Source of the DNA: JBAXQQ01 sp037131695
GTDB lineage: Bacteria > Armatimonadota > Hebobacteria > CAIYQO01
Assembly: GCA_964638715.1 (NCBI GenBank)
Contig: CAZWZF010000027.1
Coordinates: 1-58,386 of the forward strand
Length of the DNA stretch: 58,386 bases
Direction: 5' to 3'
Made by a program: the position numbers and the translations under genes. This document shows positions 40,278 through 49,553 of the stretch, in pieces (the first letter of the stretch is position 1; every line of letters starts with the position of its first letter). Under the pieces are notes generated by a model. It made no database searches, was not told where the DNA came from, and saw only the letters and a list, made by a program, of their open reading frames with translations.

Positions 40278-41357
40278 ATGAAAAAGCTATCATCTAAAGA
40301 ACGTGTTTTAACGACATTGGCGCGGCAGGAACCAGACCGGGTGCCTATCGGCTATTCGGCGAATTCGGGTATCGATGCGCGACTGAAAGCGCATTACGGA
40401 TTAAAATCCGATGACTGGTCGGGGTTGGTGGATGTGTTAGGTGTTGATTTTCGCGGAGTTGGCGCGCCATACATCGGCAAACGACTGCACCCGGAACCGT
40501 CGGTAGACCGTCACGTCGACCCGCTGTGGGGATGGGTGACTAAACTGGTAGAACACGAAAGCGGCAATTACTGGGATTACTGCGATTTTCCACTGATTGA
40601 AGCCGATGAAGAAACAATCGCCAATTGGCCAATGCCATCGGCGGACGATTTCGATTATTCCCACATGGCAGAGCATTGTAAAGCCAATGAAGAATACGCC
40701 GTCTTTGTGGGCGGTGCCGGACTGGCATGCATCATCAATACCGCCGGTTTTCTGCGCGGCATGGAACAGGTATTTGTCGACCTGGCGTTGGATGAAGAAG
40801 CCGGACTGCTGCTGATTGACCGCATGCTGGCTATGCAGTTAGAAACAACGCGCCGGCAACTGGAAGCGGCAAAAGGCGGCGTCGATTTCATGTGGATTGG
40901 CGAGGATCTGGGCACTCAGCGTGGTCCATTAATAAGTATGGAAACCTTCCAACGCCATATCAAACCGCGCCACAAACCATTTTTTGACCTGGCGAAAGAA
41001 TATAACCTGCCAGTGATAATGCATACCTGCGGCAGCAGCAGTTGGGCGTATGACGAATATATCAGCATGGGCCTTACCTGCGCCGACACCTTGCAGCCGG
41101 AAGCGGCAGACATGTCGCCAGCATACTTGAAAGCACGTTTCGGCGACCGCCTCGCATTCCATGGCTGTATCAGCACCGCCGGCCCGGTGGCTTATGGCAC
41201 AGTGGAAGATACCATCAAAAACTGCAAAGAAACCCTGGAAATAATGATGCCCGGCGGCGGCTACTGTTTCTCCCCCACCCACTGTCTGCAGGATAATTCA
41301 CCGACAGAGAATGTGGTGGCGATGTATGAAACGGCGCATGAGTTTGGGGTGTATTAA
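40278..41357 (+). CDS. URO-D superfamily protein, methylcobamide-methyltransferase-like
   Basis: 359-aa cytoplasmic TIM barrel. N-terminal LSSKERVLTTLARQEPDRVP is the classic URO-D/MtaA opening. Later come FMWIGEDLGTQRGPLIS, PVIMHTCGSSSW and FHGCISTAGPVAYG, and near the end GYCFSPTHCLQDNSP. The HxC in MHTCG plus the distal Cys of THC match the zinc site of MtaA/CmuA-type methyltransferases rather than heme HemE, so methyl transfer (for example from methoxylated or methylamine compounds to a corrinoid) is the likely reaction. No corrinoid protein gene is nearby. GAGG precedes the ATG. The stop is followed by a GGCAGTT heptamer repeat. Confidence 0.85.
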   Translation: MKKLSSKERVLTTLARQEPDRVPIGYSANSGIDARLKAHYGLKSDDWSGLVDVLGVDFRGVGAPYIGKRLHPEPSVDRHVDPLWGWVTKLVEHESGNYWDYCDFPLIEADEETIANWPMPSADDFDYSHMAEHCKANEEYAVFVGGAGLACIINTAGFLRGMEQVFVDLALDEEAGLLLIDRMLAMQLETTRRQLEAAKGGVDFMWIGEDLGTQRGPLISMETFQRHIKPRHKPFFDLAKEYNLPVIMHTCGSSSWAYDEYISMGLTCADTLQPEAADMSPAYLKARFGDRLAFHGCISTAGPVAYGTVEDTIKNCKETLEIMMPGGGYCFSPTHCLQDNSPTENVVAMYETAHEFGVY

Positions 41358-41372
41358 GGCAGTTGGCAGTTG
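41358..41372. repeat. Heptamer repeat (GGCAGTT) directly after the URO-D-like stop codon
   Basis: GGCAGTTGGCAGTTG, two units beginning at the first base after TAA (41355-41357). Same positional rule as the other heptamer arrays. Confidence 0.55.
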
Positions 41373-41401
41373 ATGATGTTTTTCAGTGCTTTAAATAAGA
41401 T

Positions 41402-41484
41402 GTTCACCGCGAAGGAACTCAAGGAACGCAAAAGAAAAATATAAAAAGAATTCTTTTGTGTTCTTTGCGTTCTTTGTGGTTAAA
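41402..41484. repeat. TTCACCGCGAAGGAAC-type hairpin
   Basis: TTCACCGCGAAGGAACTCAA, GGAACGCAAAAG, then CTTTTGTGTTCTTTGCGTTC, TTTGTGGTTAA: an imperfect palindrome of the family seen at 9283-9461 and 55841-56015. Between two convergent genes, so it may terminate transcription. Confidence 0.7.
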
Positions 41485-41536
41485 TAAATTGAGTTATGAA
41501 AAAAATCCATATTAGTTCTATTAATTCCGTGGTGCG

Positions 41537-41983
41537 CTACTTTCCGCCAGACACTTCCATGGTTACGGTGCTGCCTTTTTTTAATTCGGTATTTGCCGTC
41601 GGTTTGGTACTGACTACAATGCCTTTTGGCTGGGTTGATGGTATGATGCTTTCTACCGGGCGCAGATCTGCGTCATTTATCATTTGCCGGGCGGCAGATG
41701 ATGTTTTGCCGACTACAGCAGGTACTTTAACACCTTCTACTTTTTGTACATTGCCAGCATATTTAGAGATTATAACGACTAATATTCCAAGTACCACCAG
41801 ACTGGTCAGCGAAATCATGATAACCATCACCAACGGCATTTTTTTGCTATCTTTTACCCGGGCAACGCGCTCCGCCATAGATTCAACCGCGCCTTCATGC
41901 TGAGAAACAACATCCAACGCCTGGAATTCTTTTAATATCTCTTCTTTGGATACTGAACTATCTATCTCAAATTTTTCTACCAT
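41537..41983 (-). CDS. Membrane protein with one PASTA domain
   Basis: 148 aa from the ATG at 41983. A cytoplasmic N-terminal ~70 residues (IDSSVSKEEILKEFQALDVV), one membrane helix (PLVMVIMISLTSLVVLGILV), then an extracytoplasmic PASTA domain (VKVPAVVGKTSSAARQMINDADL, STKPTANTELKKGSTVTMEVSG). PASTA domains bind peptidoglycan fragments or beta-lactams, usually on Ser/Thr kinases and penicillin-binding proteins; here there is no kinase, so this is a stand-alone PASTA sensor or scaffold. Two in-frame GTG codons upstream are alternatives. Single gene. Confidence 0.87.
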   Translation of the reverse strand: MVEKFEIDSSVSKEEILKEFQALDVVSQHEGAVESMAERVARVKDSKKMPLVMVIMISLTSLVVLGILVVIISKYAGNVQKVEGVKVPAVVGKTSSAARQMINDADLRPVESIIPSTQPKGIVVSTKPTANTELKKGSTVTMEVSGGK

Positions 41984-42126
41984 TTTATATTTCACCACCG
42001 TTTGAAACGCTGATAATACTATACCAAATCAATGCCAAAATTTCTATGGGAAAAATACGAGGTCACATTATTAACATATATTTATTTCACATCGATTAAG
42101 GGGATTTATAAGATATTTTTTCAAAT

Positions 42127-42159
42127 TGGAATGAATAAATTCCATTATATTGATATAAT
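42127..42159 (+). promoter_or_regulatory. Operator-like palindrome plus extended -10 promoter of the antitoxin gene
   Basis: TGGAAT-GAATAA-ATTCCA (42127-42144) stands directly before TGATATAAT (42151-42159), an extended -10. Antitoxins of this family repress their own promoter, so the palindrome is a plausible Phd/YefM operator. A half-copy of the ACATCGATTAAC repeat lies at 42087-42118. Confidence 0.6.
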
Positions 42160-42191
42160 TACATCAGATATACTTTAGAGGATTGCAACTT

Positions 42192-42461
42192 ATGCCAAAT
42201 ATAAAAACAATATCAGATTTGCGAAAAAATTTTAGTGAAATAAGTCGACTCTACAAGGATACCAATGAACCAGTCTATATTACAAAAAACGGTACAATAG
42301 ATATGGTAATTATGAGTATTGAAACTTATGAAAAGCAACAAGGGCAGTTAGAATTATATGCCAAACTTACCGATGCTGAAACTGAAATTGCTGCTGGTGC
42401 TAAAGGTGTTGATTTTTTTAAGTTTGCAAAAAAGATGAGAACAAAATTAACTAAAAAATAA
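42192..42461 (+). CDS. Phd/YefM-type antitoxin, orphan
   Basis: 89-aa DNA-binding antitoxin: NIKTISDLRKNFSEISRLYK is the Phd/YefM start, then EPVYITKNGTIDMVIMSIETYEK, typical. The start at 42192 (AGAGGA upstream) is preferred to the in-frame TTG at 42183. No RelE/Doc toxin follows: the next 95 bases are a hairpin repeat and then the minus-strand hydrolase. Either it is solitary, acts on a toxin elsewhere, or the toxin was lost at the repeat. The C-terminal part (GAKGVDFFKFAKKMRTKL) is the usual toxin-binding tail. Confidence 0.87.
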   Translation: MPNIKTISDLRKNFSEISRLYKDTNEPVYITKNGTIDMVIMSIETYEKQQGQLELYAKLTDAETEIAAGAKGVDFFKFAKKMRTKLTKK

Positions 42462-42478
42462 TGACCGAATGAAACTTA

Positions 42479-42547
42479 TTTTTACATCGATTAACAGGAT
42501 TTATAAGATTTTATAATCCTTTATTATCCTTTTAATCGATGTAAAAA
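42479..42547. repeat. ACATCGATTAACAGGAT-type hairpin
   Basis: TTTTTACATCGATTAACAGG, ATTTATAAGATTTTATAATC, then ATCCTTTTAATCGATGTAAA: a long imperfect palindrome between the convergent antitoxin and hydrolase genes. Occupies the place where a toxin gene would be expected. Confidence 0.75.
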
Positions 42548-42556
42548 AACAAAACT

Positions 42557-45500
42557 TTACTTCTCAAACCCAAATTCTACTTCATTCGCCCAATGTTCTA
42601 TCCAGTCGGGTTTAAACGACAGGTTGCGTCTGGCTACGCTGCGGTTTTTGGTTAATTCCATGCAGCCAACGCCGGTGTTGTCATTTACGCGGAAGGTGAA
42701 CTTTATGGTTTGACCGGCATCCAGGCGTTTTTTAACACCAGGGATTTCTGACCATGGAATTGCACATTCGGTGATGCGGGTGTTGCCGTCGCGGGTAATT
42801 ACCAGGTTGCCGTTTTTCACCGGGCCATCAAATGGCGATGGCAATTGCCGCGGATAGAAATGCTTGTTGGGCATTTGCGGGGTGCGGACTCGCCATATCT
42901 CGGTGCCGCCGCCGTATTGCACTGCTACCGGATCTAACGCGTATTCGTAATCAGAATCCCAGTAACCAGTAAATTTAGGCATGGTACCGGGAGGGCACGA
43001 GTACCAAGGCTTTTCTTCGTCAGACATTACGTTGAATGCAATCTGAACATTATCGTGGTTTGGTGAACTGCCAAATGGCAACTCCGGTCCTTTGCGATAG
43101 CTGTAATGACGCACGCCATCCGGCCATTTCATCGGCATGGTGAATGGTTCATCAATGACTGTTACCTTCGCATAGTCAGGATATTTCGGGTCTACACTGA
43201 CAACATTATAGCCATCTTTGCCATATACGCCTTTCCAATTTCCGCCGGTTTTGTCGTCAACTTGCACAATTGCTGCGGCATTGCCGGTGCCGTGTAATTC
43301 CGTCGCTGCCGGGTCAAGGAAAAATGCCTGCATCACCGGGAACCACCACATATTTGTACGCACTATCACCCGCACATTGCCACGCAGATTCAGCACTACA
43401 TATTTGCCTTTCTGGAACTTATCAATATCTTTCTGAACAAGTACTGCTTTGGTATCAAGATTCTGTACAATTATCTTCTGGCTGCGACGTTCCATATCAT
43501 CAAAATCAACGCAATAGACCGCTAATTGCGTAGTTTTATCTATCGGCAATTTAAGGTCTATTCCAAATGCGCTGGCGGTCAAAGCGGTGCGCCATGCGCG
43601 CTGAACCCTCACGCCATCCTGGGTTGGATGCTGCGGTGCGGCGGCATTTGCGATACCCGCCATGTCGCTCCATGATATTTCATCTTTCATTAATGCTTTG
43701 GCGCCATCCATTAAGTATGAAGTATCAGGATAAAAATATTCGTCATCATTGCGATTTTCAAACCGCAGCATTCCGTCTTCCGGGGTGGAATCGGCAATCT
43801 TTGCCGCAAAGTAAAAATTATCTTTATCATAAGCCATGAAACCGGTGGCCAATCCCTTTTTATATGATGTATCGTATTGCTTAAATGGCAGCCAGGCTGT
43901 TTCCATCAGAGTGGGACGCTGTACGCCATCAGAAATTACCGGTTGCGGCAATACGCCATTCCAATCATCAAGATTTCCGTCAACAACTATAGTGCGTTTG
44001 GCAATGAAGTTGCAATGAATATCTTCTTCATGTACGGCTTTACCGTCCTTGCCGGCATTAAAAGTTAGGTTTAACTTGTAACTATTGGCATCGTTGCCTT
44101 TGCCAGATATTAGAGCAGGAATTATTTTCTTCTCGAATGGCTTAAACTTTAACGTGTCAGGTACAACAACGGTAAGTCCTTCCAGCGTAACTTTAAATGT
44201 ACCGGATATGGCGCGGTTCAGGATATTTGTCACTTCAATATTTACTATGCCGCCTTTATCAATAGGTGCTGTCGGGTCGTGAACGACTACCGTTAACGGT
44301 TCGTAACCAACAACACGACCGTCTTTGACTGCTTTCAGCAGTTTATCAAATGAACCGCGTTTGCCATTTGAACGCAGATAATATCCCAGGTCATTCAGCG
44401 GAACTACTATCTTTCCATGCACTGTCGGCACCGGGTTGCCATAAAAGTCATACAGCGCGTAACTGCTGCCGCTTGTCTTTATAGTCATGGTTGCTCCGGT
44501 CAACTGTTCCGGTTTTTTAATTTCTGCCTCAATAGCCGCGCGGTCTGCGTTGTCTGCCGGCAAAGAATTAAGTTTTGCTCGTAAGGCATCTTTATCAGCT
44601 ATTTCCGCTAATCCACGCACATCGCGGAAAAGAATGTTATCACGGCCAAATGTTGGACTTAAATCGCCTACAATCACCACCGTTCCATCATCTTTATCTT
44701 TTTTACCATCAAATATATAAACCCAGGGAAGGCCATTCTTAAACATAATTTCATGAAAACTGCGTTCACCTATAAAATGCTGGAATGCACCTATTGATGC
44801 TGCTACCGGCCAGGCATGGGTGACAATGCGTCGTTCAACACCTTTTGAAGTTTTCACATCTTCTGTCCCGCGCTGGGTATCGGATGAGATAACACTGCCA
44901 ATAATGCCAACCACACGGTCATGACCGGATGCGAACATGGTGGATAATGTGGATGCGACGCGGTCGTCAGAGTTAGCCACCCAGCTTTCAGTATCCCAAA
45001 CCTGTACGCGTCCATAAGGTCCAGTTCTGTTTACAAACTTTTTCACTATCGTCGCTGGCTGCATTCCCTGGTAATGTATGCTCATGAAATCCAGCCGATT
45101 AAGGAATGTATCTTTGCCATCAGGGAACAGTTTATCGAATGTGTTTGATGAACTGTCGCAACCGCCCAACATCACCTGTACTTTTGCTTCAGCGCGGGCT
45201 TCTTCCACTCCTTCGCACAGTGCGGTGTATATCTCCCGGTAACGAAGATCGTCAGCACCCCAACCACTGATAGATATTCCGTTCCATGGTTCATTCATGA
45301 ACTTCATAGCCGTCACCGGTCCATTTGGCCAGCCATAGGTGACCGCGACGCGCTTCACTAACTTTTTAAAATCAGCATCATACTGCGGCAGCCAGGTCAT
45401 ATCTGCCTTGCCATCTTTCATGATACCATTCGCATCCAGCCAGAGACGAAAACGTCCCATCGGCTGTACCGATGCCAAACCGGAAGCACCAAATTCAACG

Positions 45501-46225
45501 CAAACCGGCTTGCCGGCAGCTTTCAACTGATCTAATTGTTTGCAAGAATTAGCAAACCATGTCTCGAAATCAGCATCGGTGGATGGTTTATAGGCAAATC
45601 CGATACGGTTTACGGTGGTTCCCAACCGCTTGAGCAAATCAATGTTTCCATTATCCATCGTTAATTTATAATACTGTTTTGCGCTGTCATCTGCCTTAAA
45701 TGTTCGTACACAGCCAGCACCAAACAAATGGTCAAAACCATCTAAATCTATCATAACCGCATACCCGCCAAACTTTTCGGGGATTGCAGGTGAAACAACA
45801 ATATCCTGGTAGCCTTTTGCCGGTATATCAATAGCAATAGGCACGTTACCGCAATCAAGCAGCTTTCTGACGCCGGTTTTGAATACATCATCACCCGGGT
45901 AGGTATACAGCGCAAATTGTATCACTGACGCTTTGCCCACAGTTTTTATCGGCTGGTCGGTCTGGTTAACGAACTGGAAAGTAAAAGAAACCTTATCACC
46001 GGGCCATAATACGTTTGCCGGGATGCTCGATTCAATCATTGTCACCTTCAATCCTTTTGAAATGGTGAACTTATTAGTTACAGCATCAGGATTAACTCCC
46101 CATTCTTTCGCAAACTCCGCCGGTTTAACTGTACCGGTATTCGGTTGCGGCAAGTCAAATGAATACGCAATATTTGCTATTAAAATAGCGAAAAGAAGAG
46201 TAGCACCGCGCAAAAAGTTAGTCAT
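42557..46225 (-). CDS. Large secreted glycoside-hydrolase-like protein with CBM9-like domain
   Basis: 1222 aa, exported by a signal peptide (MTNFLRGATLLFAILIANIA, cut after YS). A beta-sandwich is followed by a clan-A-like TIM barrel: MKFMNEPWNGIS (acid/base Glu), LDFMSIHYQGM and VQVWDTESWVAN (nucleophile Glu), so hydrolytic activity on a beta-linked polysaccharide is plausible (GH5/GH39-like). Then beta-rich regions (VVVHDPTAPIDKGG), a segment VDGNLDDWNGVLPQP and DKDNFYFAAKIADS resembling CBM9-like or DOMON-type sugar-binding domains, a short module GGNWKGVYGKDGYNV, and a second CBM9-like stretch at the C-terminus (ITRDGNTRITECAIPWSEI). ATG at 46225 follows AAGGAA; the upstream in-frame start is rejected. 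Confidence 0.85.
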   Translation of the reverse strand: MTNFLRGATLLFAILIANIAYSFDLPQPNTGTVKPAEFAKEWGVNPDAVTNKFTISKGLKVTMIESSIPANVLWPGDKVSFTFQFVNQTDQPIKTVGKASVIQFALYTYPGDDVFKTGVRKLLDCGNVPIAIDIPAKGYQDIVVSPAIPEKFGGYAVMIDLDGFDHLFGAGCVRTFKADDSAKQYYKLTMDNGNIDLLKRLGTTVNRIGFAYKPSTDADFETWFANSCKQLDQLKAAGKPVCVEFGASGLASVQPMGRFRLWLDANGIMKDGKADMTWLPQYDADFKKLVKRVAVTYGWPNGPVTAMKFMNEPWNGISISGWGADDLRYREIYTALCEGVEEARAEAKVQVMLGGCDSSSNTFDKLFPDGKDTFLNRLDFMSIHYQGMQPATIVKKFVNRTGPYGRVQVWDTESWVANSDDRVASTLSTMFASGHDRVVGIIGSVISSDTQRGTEDVKTSKGVERRIVTHAWPVAASIGAFQHFIGERSFHEIMFKNGLPWVYIFDGKKDKDDGTVVIVGDLSPTFGRDNILFRDVRGLAEIADKDALRAKLNSLPADNADRAAIEAEIKKPEQLTGATMTIKTSGSSYALYDFYGNPVPTVHGKIVVPLNDLGYYLRSNGKRGSFDKLLKAVKDGRVVGYEPLTVVVHDPTAPIDKGGIVNIEVTNILNRAISGTFKVTLEGLTVVVPDTLKFKPFEKKIIPALISGKGNDANSYKLNLTFNAGKDGKAVHEEDIHCNFIAKRTIVVDGNLDDWNGVLPQPVISDGVQRPTLMETAWLPFKQYDTSYKKGLATGFMAYDKDNFYFAAKIADSTPEDGMLRFENRNDDEYFYPDTSYLMDGAKALMKDEISWSDMAGIANAAAPQHPTQDGVRVQRAWRTALTASAFGIDLKLPIDKTTQLAVYCVDFDDMERRSQKIIVQNLDTKAVLVQKDIDKFQKGKYVVLNLRGNVRVIVRTNMWWFPVMQAFFLDPAATELHGTGNAAAIVQVDDKTGGNWKGVYGKDGYNVVSVDPKYPDYAKVTVIDEPFTMPMKWPDGVRHYSYRKGPELPFGSSPNHDNVQIAFNVMSDEEKPWYSCPPGTMPKFTGYWDSDYEYALDPVAVQYGGGTEIWRVRTPQMPNKHFYPRQLPSPFDGPVKNGNLVITRDGNTRITECAIPWSEIPGVKKRLDAGQTIKFTFRVNDNTGVGCMELTKNRSVARRNLSFKPDWIEHWANEVEFGFEK

Positions 46226-46486
46226 GTCAGATTCCTTTAATTGTGTCATTATCTGTTGATACAATTGTATTCGCAACCTGCATGATATGTCAATGGGTTA
46301 AGTAGATATTTAAAACATTGCTATTCATAGATATAATATATATTTAATGGGTTTGAATCTTACTATTAATGGGGAAAAAACAGTTAATATTATATACAAA
46401 CAATCATGTTTAATATAAAGTATACAAAATACAGCTTAAATAATTGAAAGAGTTTAACTGTGTTCAAAATAATTGAGCATAAAAAG

Positions 46487-48187
46487 ATGAAAGATAAAAA
46501 ATTAATAATAAAAATATGGGCGCTGGTGTTACTTAGCATTCTGATATTAAATACTACCGGCAATTGTGCCGACCAAAAACCGGTAAACCCACCGCTGCCT
46601 TCAGGGAAAATTGGCATATTCGACCTTACTGCAATTCACGCTGTCCCGTTGGACCCTGAAATTATCAGCCATAAAGAAGACGCCACCACCGTTACAGAAG
46701 AAGTGCGCTTCACCAGCACACCGGGTGTTCGCGTATTCGGATATTTCAGTTACCCAAAAGTTGGAAAAAAACTGGAAGGTGTATTAACAGTGCGTTTCCA
46801 GGGGGCAGAATCGCGCAAGAGCGATGCGCAATACGGTATGGTTGGATTTTCTATCAGCGCGCCAAGCGGTAATACCGACGAAACTAAAAAAGATACTATC
46901 GGCGGGGTGCCATTATCCAGTGATTTTGTTGATGACCCAACACAAAGCTGGATATACCAGCATGTCGTCGCTCTTACCCGCGCGCTTGATTATATGCAAT
47001 CAAGACCGGAAGTTGATATCAACCGCACCATAATAATGGGTTATTCATGGGGCGGGTATGTCACCACCTTGCTGCACGCTATTGATAACCGGCCTTGCGC
47101 ATATATAACATGGCATGGAACCGGGTATTACTCTGATGATGCTGGGATGTCTGGCGACGAACCAACATTGATAAAAAGTAAAAAATATTACGATATGTAT
47201 GCCCCATCGGCCTATGCCAAATATGGCAGCAAACCTATATTTATTGCCACCGCATTAACAGATTATTTTGCCACCTTAGATGGATTAATCTCCATGTATA
47301 ATCAGTTAAAGTGTCCCAAGTTTTTATCAGTGGCACCAAACCGCTATCACGCCAATACCAGCCGCGACGAATTTCATGGCACTGGAAACTGGGCACTTTA
47401 TTGGCAAAGCAAAGGATCGACACCGCCAAAAATAACTGAAGGTACCGTTGCTAACCGTAACGGGCATATCTTTTATACCTTTAAAACAGACACAACTTTT
47501 CCTATTTTAAACTCTGAAGTAATGTATAGTTACGGCAAACCCGGGCATTGGCAAGGTCGCACCTGGCATCGTATACCCGCGACAAAAATTGATATCTCCA
47601 ATAGTTATGAATGTGAAATACCGGTATACAACCAAGCTGTCCCATTTTATTGCCTGGCGCAGTACGAAACCAAAGATTTCGGCGGAATAGCCAATGGCCC
47701 GCAATATGTTGAGCCGGATAAACTTGGCATAAGAAGGGCAAATGCCGACTATCCAAAGATGCTGATAAACTTTGAAGATAAAAGCGACCTGTATATTGCT
47801 CATGGCATACCGACATTCGTTGCCGGTGACGCAGCAGAAGGAACTACTTCAGCATCAATCAAGCCATCCTACGAAGGCACCGTTCAATTCCTTAATATAG
47901 AGCCTTTCCTGTGGAAAAATCCCCGCGAAATCCTCTTTTTTCTTAAAGGCGACGGACAACCGGGACCAATCAATGTCTACCTGACCTACAACACCTTGTA
48001 TTGGCTGGATATTCCCAGCAAAAACTATAAAAAATACACGCTGGTGCCAGAAGGAAAAGTTTTCCCGAACAAATGGACTGAATATACCTTGTCATTGTAT
48101 AACATCGAGAATCTGGATATATCAGATGCACTATTCTTTGACATGGGTGACCGAACATTGAATATTGATGGGATTCGCTGGAGATAA
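46487..48187 (+). CDS. Secreted acetylxylan-esterase-like alpha/beta hydrolase
   Basis: 566 aa with signal peptide (MKDKKLIIKIWALVLLSILI, cut near NCA). Hydrolase domain: RVFGYFSYPKVGKKLEGVL, then IIMGYSWGGYVTTLL with the nucleophile Ser, ITWHGTGYYSDD, PIFIATALTDYFATLDG (Asp region) and NRYHANTSRDE (His region), like the AXE1/BAAT-type esterases that remove acetyl groups from plant xylan. The C-terminal ~150 residues (INFEDKSDLYIAHG, NVYLTYNTLYWLDI) look like a carbohydrate-binding beta-sandwich. ATG 46487 chosen because it starts the signal peptide; GTG 46460 with AAAGAG is an alternative. The following gene begins 3 bases after the stop, so they form an operon. Confidence 0.85.
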   Translation: MKDKKLIIKIWALVLLSILILNTTGNCADQKPVNPPLPSGKIGIFDLTAIHAVPLDPEIISHKEDATTVTEEVRFTSTPGVRVFGYFSYPKVGKKLEGVLTVRFQGAESRKSDAQYGMVGFSISAPSGNTDETKKDTIGGVPLSSDFVDDPTQSWIYQHVVALTRALDYMQSRPEVDINRTIIMGYSWGGYVTTLLHAIDNRPCAYITWHGTGYYSDDAGMSGDEPTLIKSKKYYDMYAPSAYAKYGSKPIFIATALTDYFATLDGLISMYNQLKCPKFLSVAPNRYHANTSRDEFHGTGNWALYWQSKGSTPPKITEGTVANRNGHIFYTFKTDTTFPILNSEVMYSYGKPGHWQGRTWHRIPATKIDISNSYECEIPVYNQAVPFYCLAQYETKDFGGIANGPQYVEPDKLGIRRANADYPKMLINFEDKSDLYIAHGIPTFVAGDAAEGTTSASIKPSYEGTVQFLNIEPFLWKNPREILFFLKGDGQPGPINVYLTYNTLYWLDIPSKNYKKYTLVPEGKVFPNKWTEYTLSLYNIENLDISDALFFDMGDRTLNIDGIRWR

Positions 48188-48190
48188 ATT

Positions 48191-49552
48191 TTGAAATCAT
48201 TTGTTAAATATAACTTCGCGATATTAATTTCATTACTTGTCGCGTTTACAACATTAATCCCCGTTAACAGCTTTGCAGCAGAAGAACCTGTCCCCGGGGT
48301 GACGACAACCATGTTGGATAGCACTCACGGATTAATAATATTCCCCGTGCCGGTTACTTTAAGCGACACAGCGGCAATTACTTTTGACGTAAATGATGTA
48401 AAAATAAAATCATATATCATCCCGCCAAAAGGCGGCAAGGAACTGCATTTTTACTTGATTGACCCGTTGAAACAACCAGTTCGCGTTACCATCAGCGGAG
48501 ATATAATGCCGGTAAGTGCAACTGATGCAGCACCTATTGTTAAAAATCTCCTGTTAATGCCGGTTGTGTGGCCAGCAAACCGGCAAAATATGGCGTTTTT
48601 GTGGGAATCAAACAACGCGCCAAATCTGGTGCTTTTTCCTGATGATGTTAACTACACGTCATGCAAATTAACTGGCGACTCGAAAATATTTGATAATAAG
48701 GGACGGGTTCAATGCAATTCAGGCTTTGCTGTAAGTAAAGTGGCAATTGTTAGCTGCTTGCGTAATAAAGCATTAAGTTTTGAACTAACATTCACCCCGG
48801 GAATAACATTAGCAAACACCAATTTAATGAGAATCGGTAATATCGTTGTAAAAAGAGAAGGTGCTATTTTTCTGGTGGAATTACCCGGCGATAAAACAGC
48901 ATCAAAAACAATCATAAAAACTACACCGCTTCAATATTTAGTTCCTCCTACCACAATTCCATTCTTGATAACTATAAATCCAAAAGAGATTACTATTTAT
49001 CAACAAGGTACAAAAGTCGGTTACGCAAAATTATCACCCAATTTCTTTTCGCGTTGGAAAGGGAACGATATCGCAGTTGGATCAGCTTTAAGCACAACAA
49101 CTAATGCAGGTAGTATCGATGGCATCGCCATATATTCACGCACATTATCTGCAAAGGATGCGGAAATTAGTGCGGAAGCCGCCGCAAAACGTATAACACC
49201 CATGGAAACACCACAAATTGTCGTGAAGGCAAAGCTAATCGCCATGACGCCAACTCCGCTGCCAAAAGATATTCTGCCATATAAACACGCGTTGATAACT
49301 CACAAATATTTGGTTTCAGATGTTATAAAAGGCTATAAAACAACGGTCAATAAAGACGCCACTATTCTTGTCGCCCGCTGGGGAATTCTTTCCGCCAAAC
49401 AAACTGCCATTGCCAATATGAAAGTTGGCGATGAATGTGAGTTAACCCTGGAGAATTTCAAAGACCACCCGGATTTAGAACACCAATATACCGTAGACGC
49501 ATTGTCAGACGAAGACGAATTGCCATATATGCTGGATGTCGGGAAGAAGTAA
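48191..49552 (+). CDS. Secreted LamG-like hypothetical protein
   Basis: 453 aa with a signal peptide (MKSFVKYNFAILISLLVAFT, cut near FAA-EE). The start is a TTG with GGAG about 7 bases before it, 3 bases after the esterase stop, so translation is coupled. The middle part ends SIDGIAIYSRTLSAKDAEI, typical of concanavalin-like LamG domains that bind sugars. The last ~120 residues (YKHALITHKYLVSDVIKG, ILVARWGILSAKQ, ECELTLENFKDHPDLEHQY) recur, as I recall, behind secreted sugar-modifying proteins in related bacteria; that comparison needs a search. Probable partner of the esterase in binding polysaccharide. Confidence 0.75.
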   Translation: MKSFVKYNFAILISLLVAFTTLIPVNSFAAEEPVPGVTTTMLDSTHGLIIFPVPVTLSDTAAITFDVNDVKIKSYIIPPKGGKELHFYLIDPLKQPVRVTISGDIMPVSATDAAPIVKNLLLMPVVWPANRQNMAFLWESNNAPNLVLFPDDVNYTSCKLTGDSKIFDNKGRVQCNSGFAVSKVAIVSCLRNKALSFELTFTPGITLANTNLMRIGNIVVKREGAIFLVELPGDKTASKTIIKTTPLQYLVPPTTIPFLITINPKEITIYQQGTKVGYAKLSPNFFSRWKGNDIAVGSALSTTTNAGSIDGIAIYSRTLSAKDAEISAEAAAKRITPMETPQIVVKAKLIAMTPTPLPKDILPYKHALITHKYLVSDVIKGYKTTVNKDATILVARWGILSAKQTAIANMKVGDECELTLENFKDHPDLEHQYTVDALSDEDELPYMLDVGKK

Positions 49553-49553
49553 T

